This document shows positions 36,922-45,028 of a DNA stretch of 64,000 nucleotides, one piece after another. The position numbers were made by a program, and so were the translations under genes. The notes beneath the pieces are model-generated. The model did not search any database, was not told the DNA's origin, and saw nothing but the letters and a program-made list of their open reading frames with translations. The stretch is from Janthinobacterium sp051380735 (GTDB taxonomy: Bacteria; Pseudomonadota; Gammaproteobacteria; Burkholderiales; Burkholderiaceae_D): the NCBI RefSeq assembly GCF_051380735.1, contig NZ_JBNYXQ010000002.1, forward strand, positions 372,001 to 436,000, written 5' to 3'. Each line of letters opens with the position of its first letter. Position 1 is the stretch's first letter.

Positions 36922-38712
36922 ATGGGTCAATACGTCGCGCCTATCCGTGATATGCAATTCGTGCTGCATGAATTCCTGAACGTCGAAGAAGAACTGAAAG
37001 CGATGCCCGATTACGCCGAGGTCGATGCCGACATCATCAACCAGGTACTGGAAGAGGGCGCCAAATTTACCTCTGAAGTGCTGTTCCCGCTGAACCACTC
37101 GGGCGACCGCGAAGGCTGCAAGCACGATGCCGCCACCCACTCCGTCACCACGCCAAAAGGCTTCAAGGAAGCGTACAAGCAGTACGTCGACGGCGGCTGG
37201 GCGGCGCTGGCCTGCGATCCGGAATACGGCGGCCAGGGCCTGCCGGTGGTGCTGAATAACTCGTTCTATGAAATGCTCAATTCGGCCAACCAGGCCTGGT
37301 CGATGTATCCGGGCCTGTCGCATGGCGCCTACGAGTGCCTGAAAGAACACGGCACCGACCATCAGAAACAAGTCTACCTGCCGAAACTGGTGTCGGGCGA
37401 ATGGACCGGCACCATGTGCCTGACCGAACCGCATTGCGGCACCGACCTGGGCCTGCTGCGCTCGAAAGCGCTGCCACAGGAAGATGGTTCGTGGCTGATT
37501 ACCGGCAACAAGATCTTTATCTCGGCCGGTGAGCATGACATGGCCGACAATATCGTGCACCTGGTGCTGGCCCGCGTGCCTGATGCACCGGAAGGCTCGA
37601 AAGGCATTTCGCTGTTCCTGGTGCCGAAGTTCCTGCCAAAAGAAGATGGCTCGGTCGGTGAACGCAACCCGATCACCTGCGGCGCCATCGAAGAAAAGAT
37701 GGGCATCCACGGCAACTCGACCTGCCAGATGAACCTGGACGGCGCAAAAGGCTGGATCATCGGCCAGCCGAACAAGGGCCTGAACGCCATGTTCGTGTTC
37801 ATGAACGCTGCCCGCCTGGGCGTCGGCATGCAATCGCTGGGCCTGACCGAGATCGCGTTCCAGAACGCGCTGATCTACGCCAAGGACCGCACGCAAATGC
37901 GTTCGCTGTCCGGCATCAAGAACCCGGAACTGCCGGCCGACCGCATTATCGTGCACCCTGACGTGCGCCGCATGCTGCTGACCGGCAAAGCCTACGCCGA
38001 AGGCGCGCGCGCTTTCACCTCGTACGTGGCGCTGCAGATCGACCGCGAACTGCACCACCCGGACGCCGACGTGCGCAAGGAAGCGGCCGATGAAGTGGCG
38101 CTGCTGACGCCAGTGATCAAGGCCTTTATTACCGACAATGCCTGGATCGCCACCTCGGAAGCGATGCAGGTATTCGGCGGCCATGGCTACATCGCCGAAT
38201 GGGGCATGGAACAGTATGTGCGCGACGCGCGCATCAACATGATCTATGAAGGCACCAACACGATCCAGTCGCTGGATCTGCTGGGTCGCAAGATTTTGGG
38301 CGACAACGGCGCCAAGCTGCGCAAGTTCGGCGAGAAGATCAAGGCCTTCGTGGAAGACAACGGCACCGACGAAGCGATGAGCGAATTCGTCACGCCGCTG
38401 GGCGACCTGGGCGACAAGGTTACCAAGCTGACCATGGAAATCGGCATGAAGGCATTCCAGAATCCGGACGAAGTGGGCGCGGCCTGCGTGCCTTACCTGC
38501 GCGTGGTGGGCCACATGATCTACAGCTACCTGTTCGCGCAGATGGCCAAGATCGCCCTGGAAAAAGAAGGCTCGGGCGATACCTTCTACACGGCCAAGCT
38601 GGCCACCGCGCGCTTCTATTTCGCCCGCCTGCAACCTGAAACGGCCACCCTGATCCGCCAGGCGCGCTCCGGTTCGGCCAATCTGATGGCACTCGACGCA
38701 GACCTGTTCTAA
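36922..38712 (+). CDS. acyl-CoA dehydrogenase (FadE-like, ~600-aa type)
   Basis: 596 residues with an AGGAG ribosome site. Flavoprotein with the acyl-CoA_dh N, M and C domains (TGTMCLTEPHCGTDLGLLRS; RLGVGMQSLGLTEIAFQ; MQVFGGHGYIAEWGMEQYVRDARINMIYEGTN split over the C-terminal half) and the extra C-terminal domain of this long class. The catalytic Glu is in IYEGTN. It makes trans-2-enoyl-CoA with FAD and passes electrons to ETF. First enzyme gene of the operon. Confidence 0.93.
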   Translation: MGQYVAPIRDMQFVLHEFLNVEEELKAMPDYAEVDADIINQVLEEGAKFTSEVLFPLNHSGDREGCKHDAATHSVTTPKGFKEAYKQYVDGGWAALACDPEYGGQGLPVVLNNSFYEMLNSANQAWSMYPGLSHGAYECLKEHGTDHQKQVYLPKLVSGEWTGTMCLTEPHCGTDLGLLRSKALPQEDGSWLITGNKIFISAGEHDMADNIVHLVLARVPDAPEGSKGISLFLVPKFLPKEDGSVGERNPITCGAIEEKMGIHGNSTCQMNLDGAKGWIIGQPNKGLNAMFVFMNAARLGVGMQSLGLTEIAFQNALIYAKDRTQMRSLSGIKNPELPADRIIVHPDVRRMLLTGKAYAEGARAFTSYVALQIDRELHHPDADVRKEAADEVALLTPVIKAFITDNAWIATSEAMQVFGGHGYIAEWGMEQYVRDARINMIYEGTNTIQSLDLLGRKILGDNGAKLRKFGEKIKAFVEDNGTDEAMSEFVTPLGDLGDKVTKLTMEIGMKAFQNPDEVGAACVPYLRVVGHMIYSYLFAQMAKIALEKEGSGDTFYTAKLATARFYFARLQPETATLIRQARSGSANLMALDADLF

Positions 38713-38726
38713 GACTTGAGGAAAAT

Positions 38727-41126
38727 ATGACCAATTTCATCGTTAAAAAAGTAGCCGTCCTCGGCGCCGGCGTGATGGGCGCGCAGATCGCCGCCCATTG
38801 CATCAACGCGAAAGTGCCGGTCGTGCTGTTCGACCTGCCGGCCAAGGAAGGTCCAAAGAACGGTATTGTTCTGCGCGCCATCGAGAACCTGAAAAAGCTG
38901 TCGCCTGCGCCACTGGGCAACAAGGATGATGCAGCCCTGATCCAGGTTGCCAACTACGAAGACAACCTGGACCTGCTGGCCGGTTGCGACCTGATCATCG
39001 AAGCCATCGCCGAGCGCATGGACTGGAAACACGATCTGTACCAGAAAGTCGCGCCGCATATCGGCCCGAACGCAATCTTCGCCTCGAACACCTCCGGCCT
39101 GTCGATCACCAAGCTGGCCGAAGGCTTCGATGCCGACCTGAAATCGCGCTACTGCGGCGTGCACTTCTTCAATCCGCCGCGCTATATGCACCTGGTCGAA
39201 ATCATCCCGACCGAATTTACCAAGCCAGAGATCAGCGACCAGCTGGAAGGCTTTTTGACCACCACCCTGGGCAAGGGCGTGGTCCGCGCCAAGGATACGC
39301 CGAACTTCATCGCCAACCGCGTGGGCGTGTTCGGCATCCTGGCCATCGTGCACGAAGCCGAAAAATTCGGCCTGTCGGTCGATGTCGTCGATGACCTGAC
39401 CGGCGCCAAGCTGGGCCGCGCAAAGTCGGGCACTTTCCGCACCGCCGACGTGGTGGGCCTGGACACCATGGGCCATGTCATCAAGACCATGCAGGACTAC
39501 CTGCCGAACGACCCGTTCGCCGCCGTCTACAAGACGCCGGAAGTGCTGGCCAAGCTGGTAGAAAAGGGTGCGCTGGGCCAGAAGAGCGGCGCCGGCTTCT
39601 ATAAAAAGGTCGGCAAGGAAATTCAACGCCTCGACTTCGCCACCGGTGAATACGTCGCTGGCGGCGCCAAGGCGGCTGACATTATTGCCCGCATCCTGAA
39701 AGAAAAGGATCCGGTCAAGAAGATGAAGGCGCTGCACGATTCGACCAATCCGCAGGGCCAGTTCCTGTGGGCGATCTTCCGTGACGCCTTCCACTACATC
39801 GCGATCCACTTGGACACCGTGGCCGACAATGCGCGCGATATCGACTTCGCCATGCGCTGGGGCTTCGGCTGGAACGTCGGTCCGTTTGAAACGTGGCAGG
39901 CTTCGAACTGGCTGCAGGTGGCCAACTGGGTCAAGGAAGATATCGATGCTGGCAAAGCCCTGTGCAATGCACCGTTGCCGGCCTGGGTGTTCGAAGGCCC
40001 TGTAGCGGACAAAGGCGGCGTGCATACGGCCGAAGGTTCGTATTCGGCGGTTTCGAACAGCTTCGTGCCACGCTCGACCCTGGCCGTCTATGACCGCCAG
40101 CCATTCCGTGCGCCAGTCATTGGCAGCGGCGCGCTGGACGGCAAGACTGCCGGCACCACCGTATTCGAAGACGAATCGGTGCGCGTATGGCACAGCGGCG
40201 ACGATGTATTGATCATCTCGTTCAAGACCAAGATGCACGTGATCGGCGAAGGCGTGATCAAAGGGCTGAAACTCGCCTTGGCGGAAGCCGAGAAGAACTT
40301 CAAGGGCCTGGTGATCTGGCACGCAGATGCAGCCGAAGGCGGCGCATTCTCGGCTGGTGCCGATCTGCAGTCGGCCCTGCCGGCATTCATGCAAGGCGGC
40401 GTCAAGGCCGTCGATCCGATCATCGCCGAACTGCAGAAAACCTTTATGTCGCTGAAGTACGCGAACGTGCCGGTGATCGCCGCAGTGGCGGGCCTGGCCC
40501 TGGGCGGCGGCTGCGAGCTGGCGCTGCATGCATCCAAGCGTGTCGCCTCGATCGAGTCCTATATCGGCCTGGTGGAAGTGGGCGTGGGCCTGATTCCTGC
40601 CGGCGGCGGTTTGAAAGAAGCGGCGCAGCGCGCCTGCAAACAAGCCAACGGCAATGACATTCTGCAGTTCCTGAAGGTCGGCTTTACCAATGCCGCGACC
40701 GCGAATGTGTCGAAGTCGGCACTGGAAGCGAAAAAGATGGGCTACCTGAAGGAAGACGACGTGATCGTCTTCAATCCGTACGAGCTGCTGCACGTGGCGA
40801 AAGTCGAAGCGCGCGCCATGTTCGACGCCGGCTTCCGTCCGCAACTGCCATCGCTGATCCAGGTCACGGGCCGTTACGGCTGGGGCACCATCAAGGCGCA
40901 ACTGGTCAATATGCGCGACGGCGGCTTTATCTCCGCACACGACTTCAAGCTGGGCGAAATGATCGCCGAGATCGTCTCGGGCGGCGACATCGACCAGGGC
41001 AGTTTTGTCAGCGAACAGTGGCTGCTGGACATGGAACGCAAGGCCTTCCTGGAATTGCTGAACCATCCGAAAACGCAGGAACGCATCATGGGCATGATGC
41101 AGACCGGCAAGCCAGTGCGTAACTAA
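38727..41126 (+). CDS. 3-hydroxyacyl-CoA dehydrogenase / enoyl-CoA hydratase fusion
   Basis: 799 residues. The dehydrogenase comes first (Rossmann motif VAVLGAGVMGAQIAAH at 8-23; HFFNPPRYMHLVEII; TPNFIANRVG) with its C-terminal domains to about 430. The hydratase/isomerase domain fills about 480-700 (GLALGGGCELALHA). This order is the reverse of E. coli FadB and matches the FadN type. It converts enoyl-CoA to 3-oxoacyl-CoA. It lies 14 bases after the dehydrogenase gene and 20 before the thiolase. Confidence 0.93.
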   Translation: MTNFIVKKVAVLGAGVMGAQIAAHCINAKVPVVLFDLPAKEGPKNGIVLRAIENLKKLSPAPLGNKDDAALIQVANYEDNLDLLAGCDLIIEAIAERMDWKHDLYQKVAPHIGPNAIFASNTSGLSITKLAEGFDADLKSRYCGVHFFNPPRYMHLVEIIPTEFTKPEISDQLEGFLTTTLGKGVVRAKDTPNFIANRVGVFGILAIVHEAEKFGLSVDVVDDLTGAKLGRAKSGTFRTADVVGLDTMGHVIKTMQDYLPNDPFAAVYKTPEVLAKLVEKGALGQKSGAGFYKKVGKEIQRLDFATGEYVAGGAKAADIIARILKEKDPVKKMKALHDSTNPQGQFLWAIFRDAFHYIAIHLDTVADNARDIDFAMRWGFGWNVGPFETWQASNWLQVANWVKEDIDAGKALCNAPLPAWVFEGPVADKGGVHTAEGSYSAVSNSFVPRSTLAVYDRQPFRAPVIGSGALDGKTAGTTVFEDESVRVWHSGDDVLIISFKTKMHVIGEGVIKGLKLALAEAEKNFKGLVIWHADAAEGGAFSAGADLQSALPAFMQGGVKAVDPIIAELQKTFMSLKYANVPVIAAVAGLALGGGCELALHASKRVASIESYIGLVEVGVGLIPAGGGLKEAAQRACKQANGNDILQFLKVGFTNAATANVSKSALEAKKMGYLKEDDVIVFNPYELLHVAKVEARAMFDAGFRPQLPSLIQVTGRYGWGTIKAQLVNMRDGGFISAHDFKLGEMIAEIVSGGDIDQGSFVSEQWLLDMERKAFLELLNHPKTQERIMGMMQTGKPVRN

Positions 41127-41146
41127 TCGATAAGCGAAAGCAGACT

Positions 41147-42343
41147 ATGAGCAAACAACTTCAAGACGCCTATATCGTCTCCGCCACCCGCACGCCGATC
41201 GGCAAGGCGCCGCGCGGCATGTTCCGCAACACCCGTCCCGACGACCTGCTGGTGCGCGTGCTGCAATCAGCCCTGGCGCAAGCGCCTGGCCTCGATCCGG
41301 CACTGATTACCGACGCGATTATCGGCTGCTCGTTTCCGGAAGCGGAACAGGGCTTCAATATCGCCCGCCAGTCGGTACTGCTGGCCGGCATGCCGAAAAG
41401 CGTCGGCGGCGTGACCATCAACCGTTACTGCGCATCGGGCATTACCGCGATCGCCATGGCGGCTGACCGCATTCGCGTCGGCGAAGCCGATGTGATGATC
41501 GCCGGCGGCATCGAATCGATGTCGATGGTGCCGATGATGGGCCACCACCCGTCGATGAACCTGGACATGTTCAGCGATGAAAACATCGGCATGGCCTACG
41601 GCATGGGCCTGACGGCCGAAAAAGTGGCGCAGCAATGGAAAGTGACGCGCGAGCAGCAGGACGCGTTCTCGGTCGAATCGCACCGCCGCGCCATCGCCGC
41701 CCAGCAAGCTGGCTTCTTCAAGGCCGAAACCACGCCGGTCGAGATCATCACGCGTACGCCTAACCTGGCCACCGGCCAGGTTGATGTGTCGCGCCGCACG
41801 GTCGACACCGACGAAGGCGCACGTGCCGATTCGACCATGGAGTCGCTGGCCAAACTGAAACCGGTATTTGCCGCCAAGGGCAGCGTGACCGCCGCGAACA
41901 GCTCGCAGATGTCGGACGGCGCCGGTGCGCTCTTGATCGTTTCCGAAAAAATCCTGCGCGAGCATAACCTGACGCCGCTGGCCAAATTCTCGTCGTTCGC
42001 CGTGCGCGGCGTGCCGCCTGAAATCATGGGCATCGGTCCGAAGTTCGCCATTCCTGCCGCCTGCGCTGCCGCCGGCATCACGCAGGACCAGCTGGACTGG
42101 ATCGAACTGAACGAAGCGTTTGCCGCGCAAGCGCTGGCCGTGATCGGCGACCTGGGCCTGGACCCGTCGAAAGTGAACCCGATGGGCGGCGCGATTGCCC
42201 TCGGCCACCCGCTGGGCGCGACCGGTGCCATCCGCGCCGCCACCGTGATCCACGCGCTGCAGCGCACCAAGCAGAAGTACGGCATGGTGACGATGTGCGT
42301 GGGCGCCGGCATGGGTGCAGCAGGAATCTTCGAACGCGTTTGA
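41147..42343 (+). CDS. acetyl-CoA C-acyltransferase (thiolase)
   Basis: 398 residues. Thiolase signatures: the nucleophile Cys in INRYCASGITAIAMAA near 92, GHPLGATGA with the catalytic His near 350, and the second Cys in MVTMCVGAGMGAAG near 383. It splits 3-oxoacyl-CoA into acetyl-CoA and a shortened acyl-CoA, closing the beta-oxidation cycle of this operon. FadA-like, but a degradative 3-oxoadipyl or acetoacetyl preference cannot be excluded. Confidence 0.93.
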   Translation: MSKQLQDAYIVSATRTPIGKAPRGMFRNTRPDDLLVRVLQSALAQAPGLDPALITDAIIGCSFPEAEQGFNIARQSVLLAGMPKSVGGVTINRYCASGITAIAMAADRIRVGEADVMIAGGIESMSMVPMMGHHPSMNLDMFSDENIGMAYGMGLTAEKVAQQWKVTREQQDAFSVESHRRAIAAQQAGFFKAETTPVEIITRTPNLATGQVDVSRRTVDTDEGARADSTMESLAKLKPVFAAKGSVTAANSSQMSDGAGALLIVSEKILREHNLTPLAKFSSFAVRGVPPEIMGIGPKFAIPAACAAAGITQDQLDWIELNEAFAAQALAVIGDLGLDPSKVNPMGGAIALGHPLGATGAIRAATVIHALQRTKQKYGMVTMCVGAGMGAAGIFERV

Positions 42344-42500
42344 TGACACCTGGCATAAGCTACTGCGCGTTGCGATTTGCGGCCTGCGATGCTCACTGTG
42401 CCTTCGCACAGCTGCGCTTCTCGGCCACAACTCGCGGCCGCTCGCTACGCTTCTGCCAGGCGTCGTGACGCAAGAGGTCAGATTGGCTTGGTCAAAACTT

Positions 42501-42537
42501 GGGCGCTGGGGATACCTCGGCGCCCTTTATTTTTTTG
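42501..42537 (+). terminator. terminator between thiolase and enoyl-CoA hydratase genes
   Basis: GGGCGC (42501-42506) pairs with GCGCCC (42520-42525), followed by a T-rich run (TTTATTTTTTT). The run abuts the GGAG ribosome site of the next gene, so the T-tract is also its 5' leader. The remaining ~160 bases of this gap show no gene and no clear promoter. Confidence 0.65.
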
Positions 42538-42545
42538 GAGACACC

Positions 42546-43325
42546 ATGGATATTTTGTGCAGCAAGAGCGATGGCATATTGACGCTGGAATTCAACCGCC
42601 TGGAACGCAAGAACGCCATCACCGGCGCCATGTACCAGACCCTGGCCGACGCGCTGGTGGCGGCCGAAACCGACACCGACGTACGCGCCATTTTAATCAC
42701 CGGCAAGCGCGAGATTTTCACGGCCGGCAATGACCTCGACGACTTCATGAAGACGGCGCGCCCACAAGACGGCTCGGTCGACATTGATCGCCCGGTATTC
42801 CAGTTCATGCGCGCGCTGTATGGCTGCAGCAAACCGGTGGTGGCGGCCGTTTCCGGCCCGGCCATCGGCATCGGCACCACCATGCTGATGCACTGCGACC
42901 TGGTCTACGCGGCCGACAACGCCAGCTTCTCGATGCCGTTCACCCAGCTGGGCCTGTGCCCGGAATTTGCCTCCAGCCTGTTGTTCACGCAGCTGGCCGG
43001 CTACCCGCGCGCAGCAGAAAAACTGATGCTCGGCGAAGCGTTCCCGGCCCAGGAAGCGCTGGAGATGGGCCTGGTATCGAAAGTGCTGCCACTGTATGAA
43101 CTGATCCCGTTCGCGCAAGCGCAGGTGGCCAAGCTGGTGGCCCTGCCAGCGGCCTCGATCCGCGCCACCAAGCGCCTGATGAAGCAAAGCCGCATGGAGC
43201 CGATCAAGGCGGCCATCGCCGACGAAAACGCGCTGTTTGGCGCCATGCTGGGTGGGCCGGAAGCGAAGGAAGCGTTTACGGCGTTCTTTGAAAAGAGGAA
43301 GCCGGATTTCAAGAAGTTTGCCTGA
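42546..43325 (+). CDS. enoyl-CoA hydratase/isomerase family protein
   Basis: 259 residues from the ATG at 42546 with GGAG ribosome site. Crotonase fold: RKNAITGAMYQTLADAL, oxyanion-hole stretches ITGKREIFTAGNDLDDF and VSGPAIGIGTTMLMHCD. The second catalytic Glu region (FTQLGLCPEFASS) has the form of the 2-ketocyclohexanecarboxyl/isomerase-like subgroup, so a hydratase or an isomerase is possible. It follows the beta-oxidation operon behind a terminator. Confidence 0.88.
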   Translation: MDILCSKSDGILTLEFNRLERKNAITGAMYQTLADALVAAETDTDVRAILITGKREIFTAGNDLDDFMKTARPQDGSVDIDRPVFQFMRALYGCSKPVVAAVSGPAIGIGTTMLMHCDLVYAADNASFSMPFTQLGLCPEFASSLLFTQLAGYPRAAEKLMLGEAFPAQEALEMGLVSKVLPLYELIPFAQAQVAKLVALPAASIRATKRLMKQSRMEPIKAAIADENALFGAMLGGPEAKEAFTAFFEKRKPDFKKFA

Positions 43326-43333
43326 TCAGGTCT

Positions 43334-43380
43334 GCCTGGTTCTTGGGCGTAGAGTGACACTATCCAGAAAACCAGGCTTT
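43334..43380 (+). terminator. possible terminator after enoyl-CoA hydratase gene
   Basis: GCCTGGTT (43334-43341) can pair with AACCAGGC (43370-43377) across a 28-base loop, then TTT. It is also near the 3' end of the convergent brnTA gene. The long loop makes it weak. Confidence 0.35.
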
Positions 43381-43389
43381 CTCAGATAG

Positions 43390-43683
43390 TCATGCCAGCA
43401 TGCCATGCGTCCTGGCATGCTCCAATAACACATCATTCATCCGCGTCTGCCATCCGTCACCGGTGGATTTGAATGCGAGAACGACTGCAGGGTCGAGCCG
43501 CAGGTTCATCGCGATTTTTGTCACTGGCAAAGCAGGGCGGCCGCGTGGCCGACGCGCAGCCGGCTGGAACTGTGCCAACTGCTCATCCGTCAGTGGCAGC
43601 GCGTCAGGGTCAGCTAACGCGGCCGACATGATTGCTGCCTCTTCCTCCGGGGTATTCATCCTGATTTCAGGTCGCATCGACAT
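43390..43683 (-). CDS. brnA: BrnA antitoxin, internal in-frame start
   Basis: 97 residues when started at the internal ATG (A at 43683), nested in the frame above. The start is preceded by a full AAGGAGG ribosome site at 8 bases, far better than anything in front of the toxin. The C-terminal ribbon-helix-helix region reads VTKIAMNLRLDPAVVLAFK then GDGWQTRMNDVLLEHA, the BrnA DNA-binding signature. The acidic N-terminal half (PEEEAAIMSAALADPDALPL) should wrap the toxin. Free antitoxin is therefore likely to be made in excess over the fusion. Confidence 0.8.
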   Translation of the reverse strand: MSMRPEIRMNTPEEEAAIMSAALADPDALPLTDEQLAQFQPAARRPRGRPALPVTKIAMNLRLDPAVVLAFKSTGDGWQTRMNDVLLEHARTHGMLA

Positions 43684-43935
43684 ATTTTTTACCTCCTTGT
43701 TGGTCGCTCTTCGCATGCTGATCATGCGAGTTTCCTCACCTCGCTCACAGAAAGCAGCGTAATAAAGTGTGTTTCCGATACTGCCTAACGCGACGTGGCG
43801 ATCTTCGCCATAATCCTCGCGCCCGTCGAACCATATCAGGGCATTGTCCCAATCCATGAATTCCGCTTCGGCTAACGAGACGCCGTGATTTCTGATGTTC
43901 AGAATATTTTTGTTGGGATCAAAAGTAATCAGCAT
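43390..43935 (-). CDS. brnT: BrnT-BrnA single-frame toxin-antitoxin fusion
   Basis: 181 residues from the ATG with A at 43935 (a TTG one codon earlier is possible). Residues 1-84 are a BrnT ribonuclease toxin (ITFDPNKNILNIRNHGVSL; the family tail RMISMRRATNKEVK). Residues 85-181 are a complete BrnA antitoxin. No stop codon separates them: the toxin frame runs through AAT ATG TCG ATG into the antitoxin. In known loci the two genes are separate and usually overlap out of frame. Transcription is predicted to start at or next to the ATG, so translation of the toxin part would be leaderless. Whether the fusion is made or cleaved is unknown. Confidence 0.8.
   Translation of the reverse strand: MLITFDPNKNILNIRNHGVSLAEAEFMDWDNALIWFDGREDYGEDRHVALGSIGNTLYYAAFCERGEETRMISMRRATNKEVKNMSMRPEIRMNTPEEEAAIMSAALADPDALPLTDEQLAQFQPAARRPRGRPALPVTKIAMNLRLDPAVVLAFKSTGDGWQTRMNDVLLEHARTHGMLA
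43692..43698 (-). promoter_or_regulatory. internal Shine-Dalgarno site for brnA
   Basis: AAGGAGG on the minus strand, inside the toxin codons for Lys-Glu-Val, 8 bases before the brnA ATG at 43683. Confidence 0.85.
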
Positions 43936-43941
43936 CAATAT

Positions 43942-43988
43942 ATTGTAGATACAGAAAATAATGATGTCAAATATTTTCCGTATCTACA
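43942..43988 (-). promoter_or_regulatory. brnTA promoter and operator dyad
   Basis: On the minus strand TTGACA (43965-43970) and TACAAT (43942-43947) are spaced 17 bases, a near-consensus sigma-70 promoter. A perfect 9-bp dyad, TGTAGATAC (43944-43952) and GTATCTACA (43980-43988), covers the -10 element and the region upstream of -35, as expected for BrnA autorepression. The start site would fall about 7 bases after the -10, on the ATG itself. Confidence 0.75.
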
Positions 43989-44046
43989 TTTATTTCTTGC
44001 TCTGCCATGGTCCAATTTGCCCGGATGCCGTCAGGCCGGCTCAGTG

Positions 44047-44925
44047 TCAGTTACCGATCTGCGCCGCCAGCTCCAGCCAGGCGCGCGCTGCCGGCGGCAG
44101 GTACGCTTGCCGGCGCCAGGCCAGTGTCATGTGCCAGTCGGTGTGCGGTTCATCGAGTGGCGCGCGCCAGATGCCGGCGTGCGTGTATTTTTCCGCCAGC
44201 ATGCGCGGGAAGAATGCCACGCCCAAGCCTGCTGCCACCAGGTCGACGATAAAGTCGATCTGGGCGCTGCGCGCGGTGATCTTCGGCTGCACGCCGCGGC
44301 GCGCGCAGGCGTCGAGAATGATGCGGTTCAGCGCGAAGCCGCCTTCGAACAGGATGAACGGGGTGGCGGCCAGTTGCGTGAAGTCGACGCGCTCGCTGCC
44401 CGCCAGCGGATGGCTGGCCGACATCAGCGCTACCAGTGGTTCCACCCGCACTTCCTGGAAATCAAAGTCGGCATGCACGGGGGCCAGGATGGCCGCCACG
44501 TCGATCTCGCCGTCGTGCAGGCACTGGTTGAGTTTCTGGCCGCCGTGTTCCAGCATTGCGATCTCGATATCGGGATAGCGGCTGCGGTAAGCGGCGAACA
44601 TGGCGGCAAACACCACGCCGCTGCCAACTGGTGGAATGCCGATTCTCAGCACGCCCCGTTGCAAGCCCTTCAGTTCATCGAGCTCGACCAACAGGTCCTG
44701 GCGTTCGGCCAGCATCGTTTGCGCGCGGCGATAGGTGATGTCACCGGCCGGCGTCAGTTCGATGCGGTGGCCGAGGCGGTTCAGCAGGGGCAGGCCCAGT
44801 TCGTCTTCGAGCGTCCTGACGGCCTTGCTGACAGCCGACTGGGTCAGCGACACCGTCGCTGCCGCCTGCGAAAAACCGCCCTGGCGCACGACTTCGACAA
44901 AGATGCGCAGCGTTCGTAGATTCAT
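44047..44925 (-). CDS. LysR-family regulator, divergent from lldD
   Basis: 292 residues. Winged helix at 1-60 (LRTLRIFVEVVRQGGFSQAAATVSLTQSAVSKAVRTLEDELG) and a type-2 periplasmic-binding effector domain (LRIGIPPVGSGVVFAAMFAAYRS). It is divergent from L-lactate dehydrogenase across 103 bases, so it probably controls lldD and itself. Confidence 0.9.
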   Translation of the reverse strand: MNLRTLRIFVEVVRQGGFSQAAATVSLTQSAVSKAVRTLEDELGLPLLNRLGHRIELTPAGDITYRRAQTMLAERQDLLVELDELKGLQRGVLRIGIPPVGSGVVFAAMFAAYRSRYPDIEIAMLEHGGQKLNQCLHDGEIDVAAILAPVHADFDFQEVRVEPLVALMSASHPLAGSERVDFTQLAATPFILFEGGFALNRIILDACARRGVQPKITARSAQIDFIVDLVAAGLGVAFFPRMLAEKYTHAGIWRAPLDEPHTDWHMTLAWRRQAYLPPAARAWLELAAQIGN

Positions 44926-44961
44926 CGGTATTCCATTTGCGACTGGATATTAGAAGAATAA

Positions 44962-44981
44962 TTTGTTTGCATCATAACAAA
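44962..44981. promoter_or_regulatory. candidate LysR-type operator in the lysR-lldD space
   Basis: TTTGTT (44962-44967) and AACAAA (44976-44981), a perfect 6-bp dyad with an 8-base centre, in the short divergent region. Position fits a shared operator; T-N11-A spacing is only approximate. Confidence 0.4.
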
Positions 44982-45028
44982 GGCAAGCTTATCCTGTTCA
45001 TCTCCAAACACCGGCCTGGCTTTCCATC

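Noticed and set aside
42344..42500. Possible gene or promoter in the thiolase-hydratase gap
   Set aside because: The open frame there is only a 5' extension of the hydratase without ribosome site; no -35/-10 pair found.
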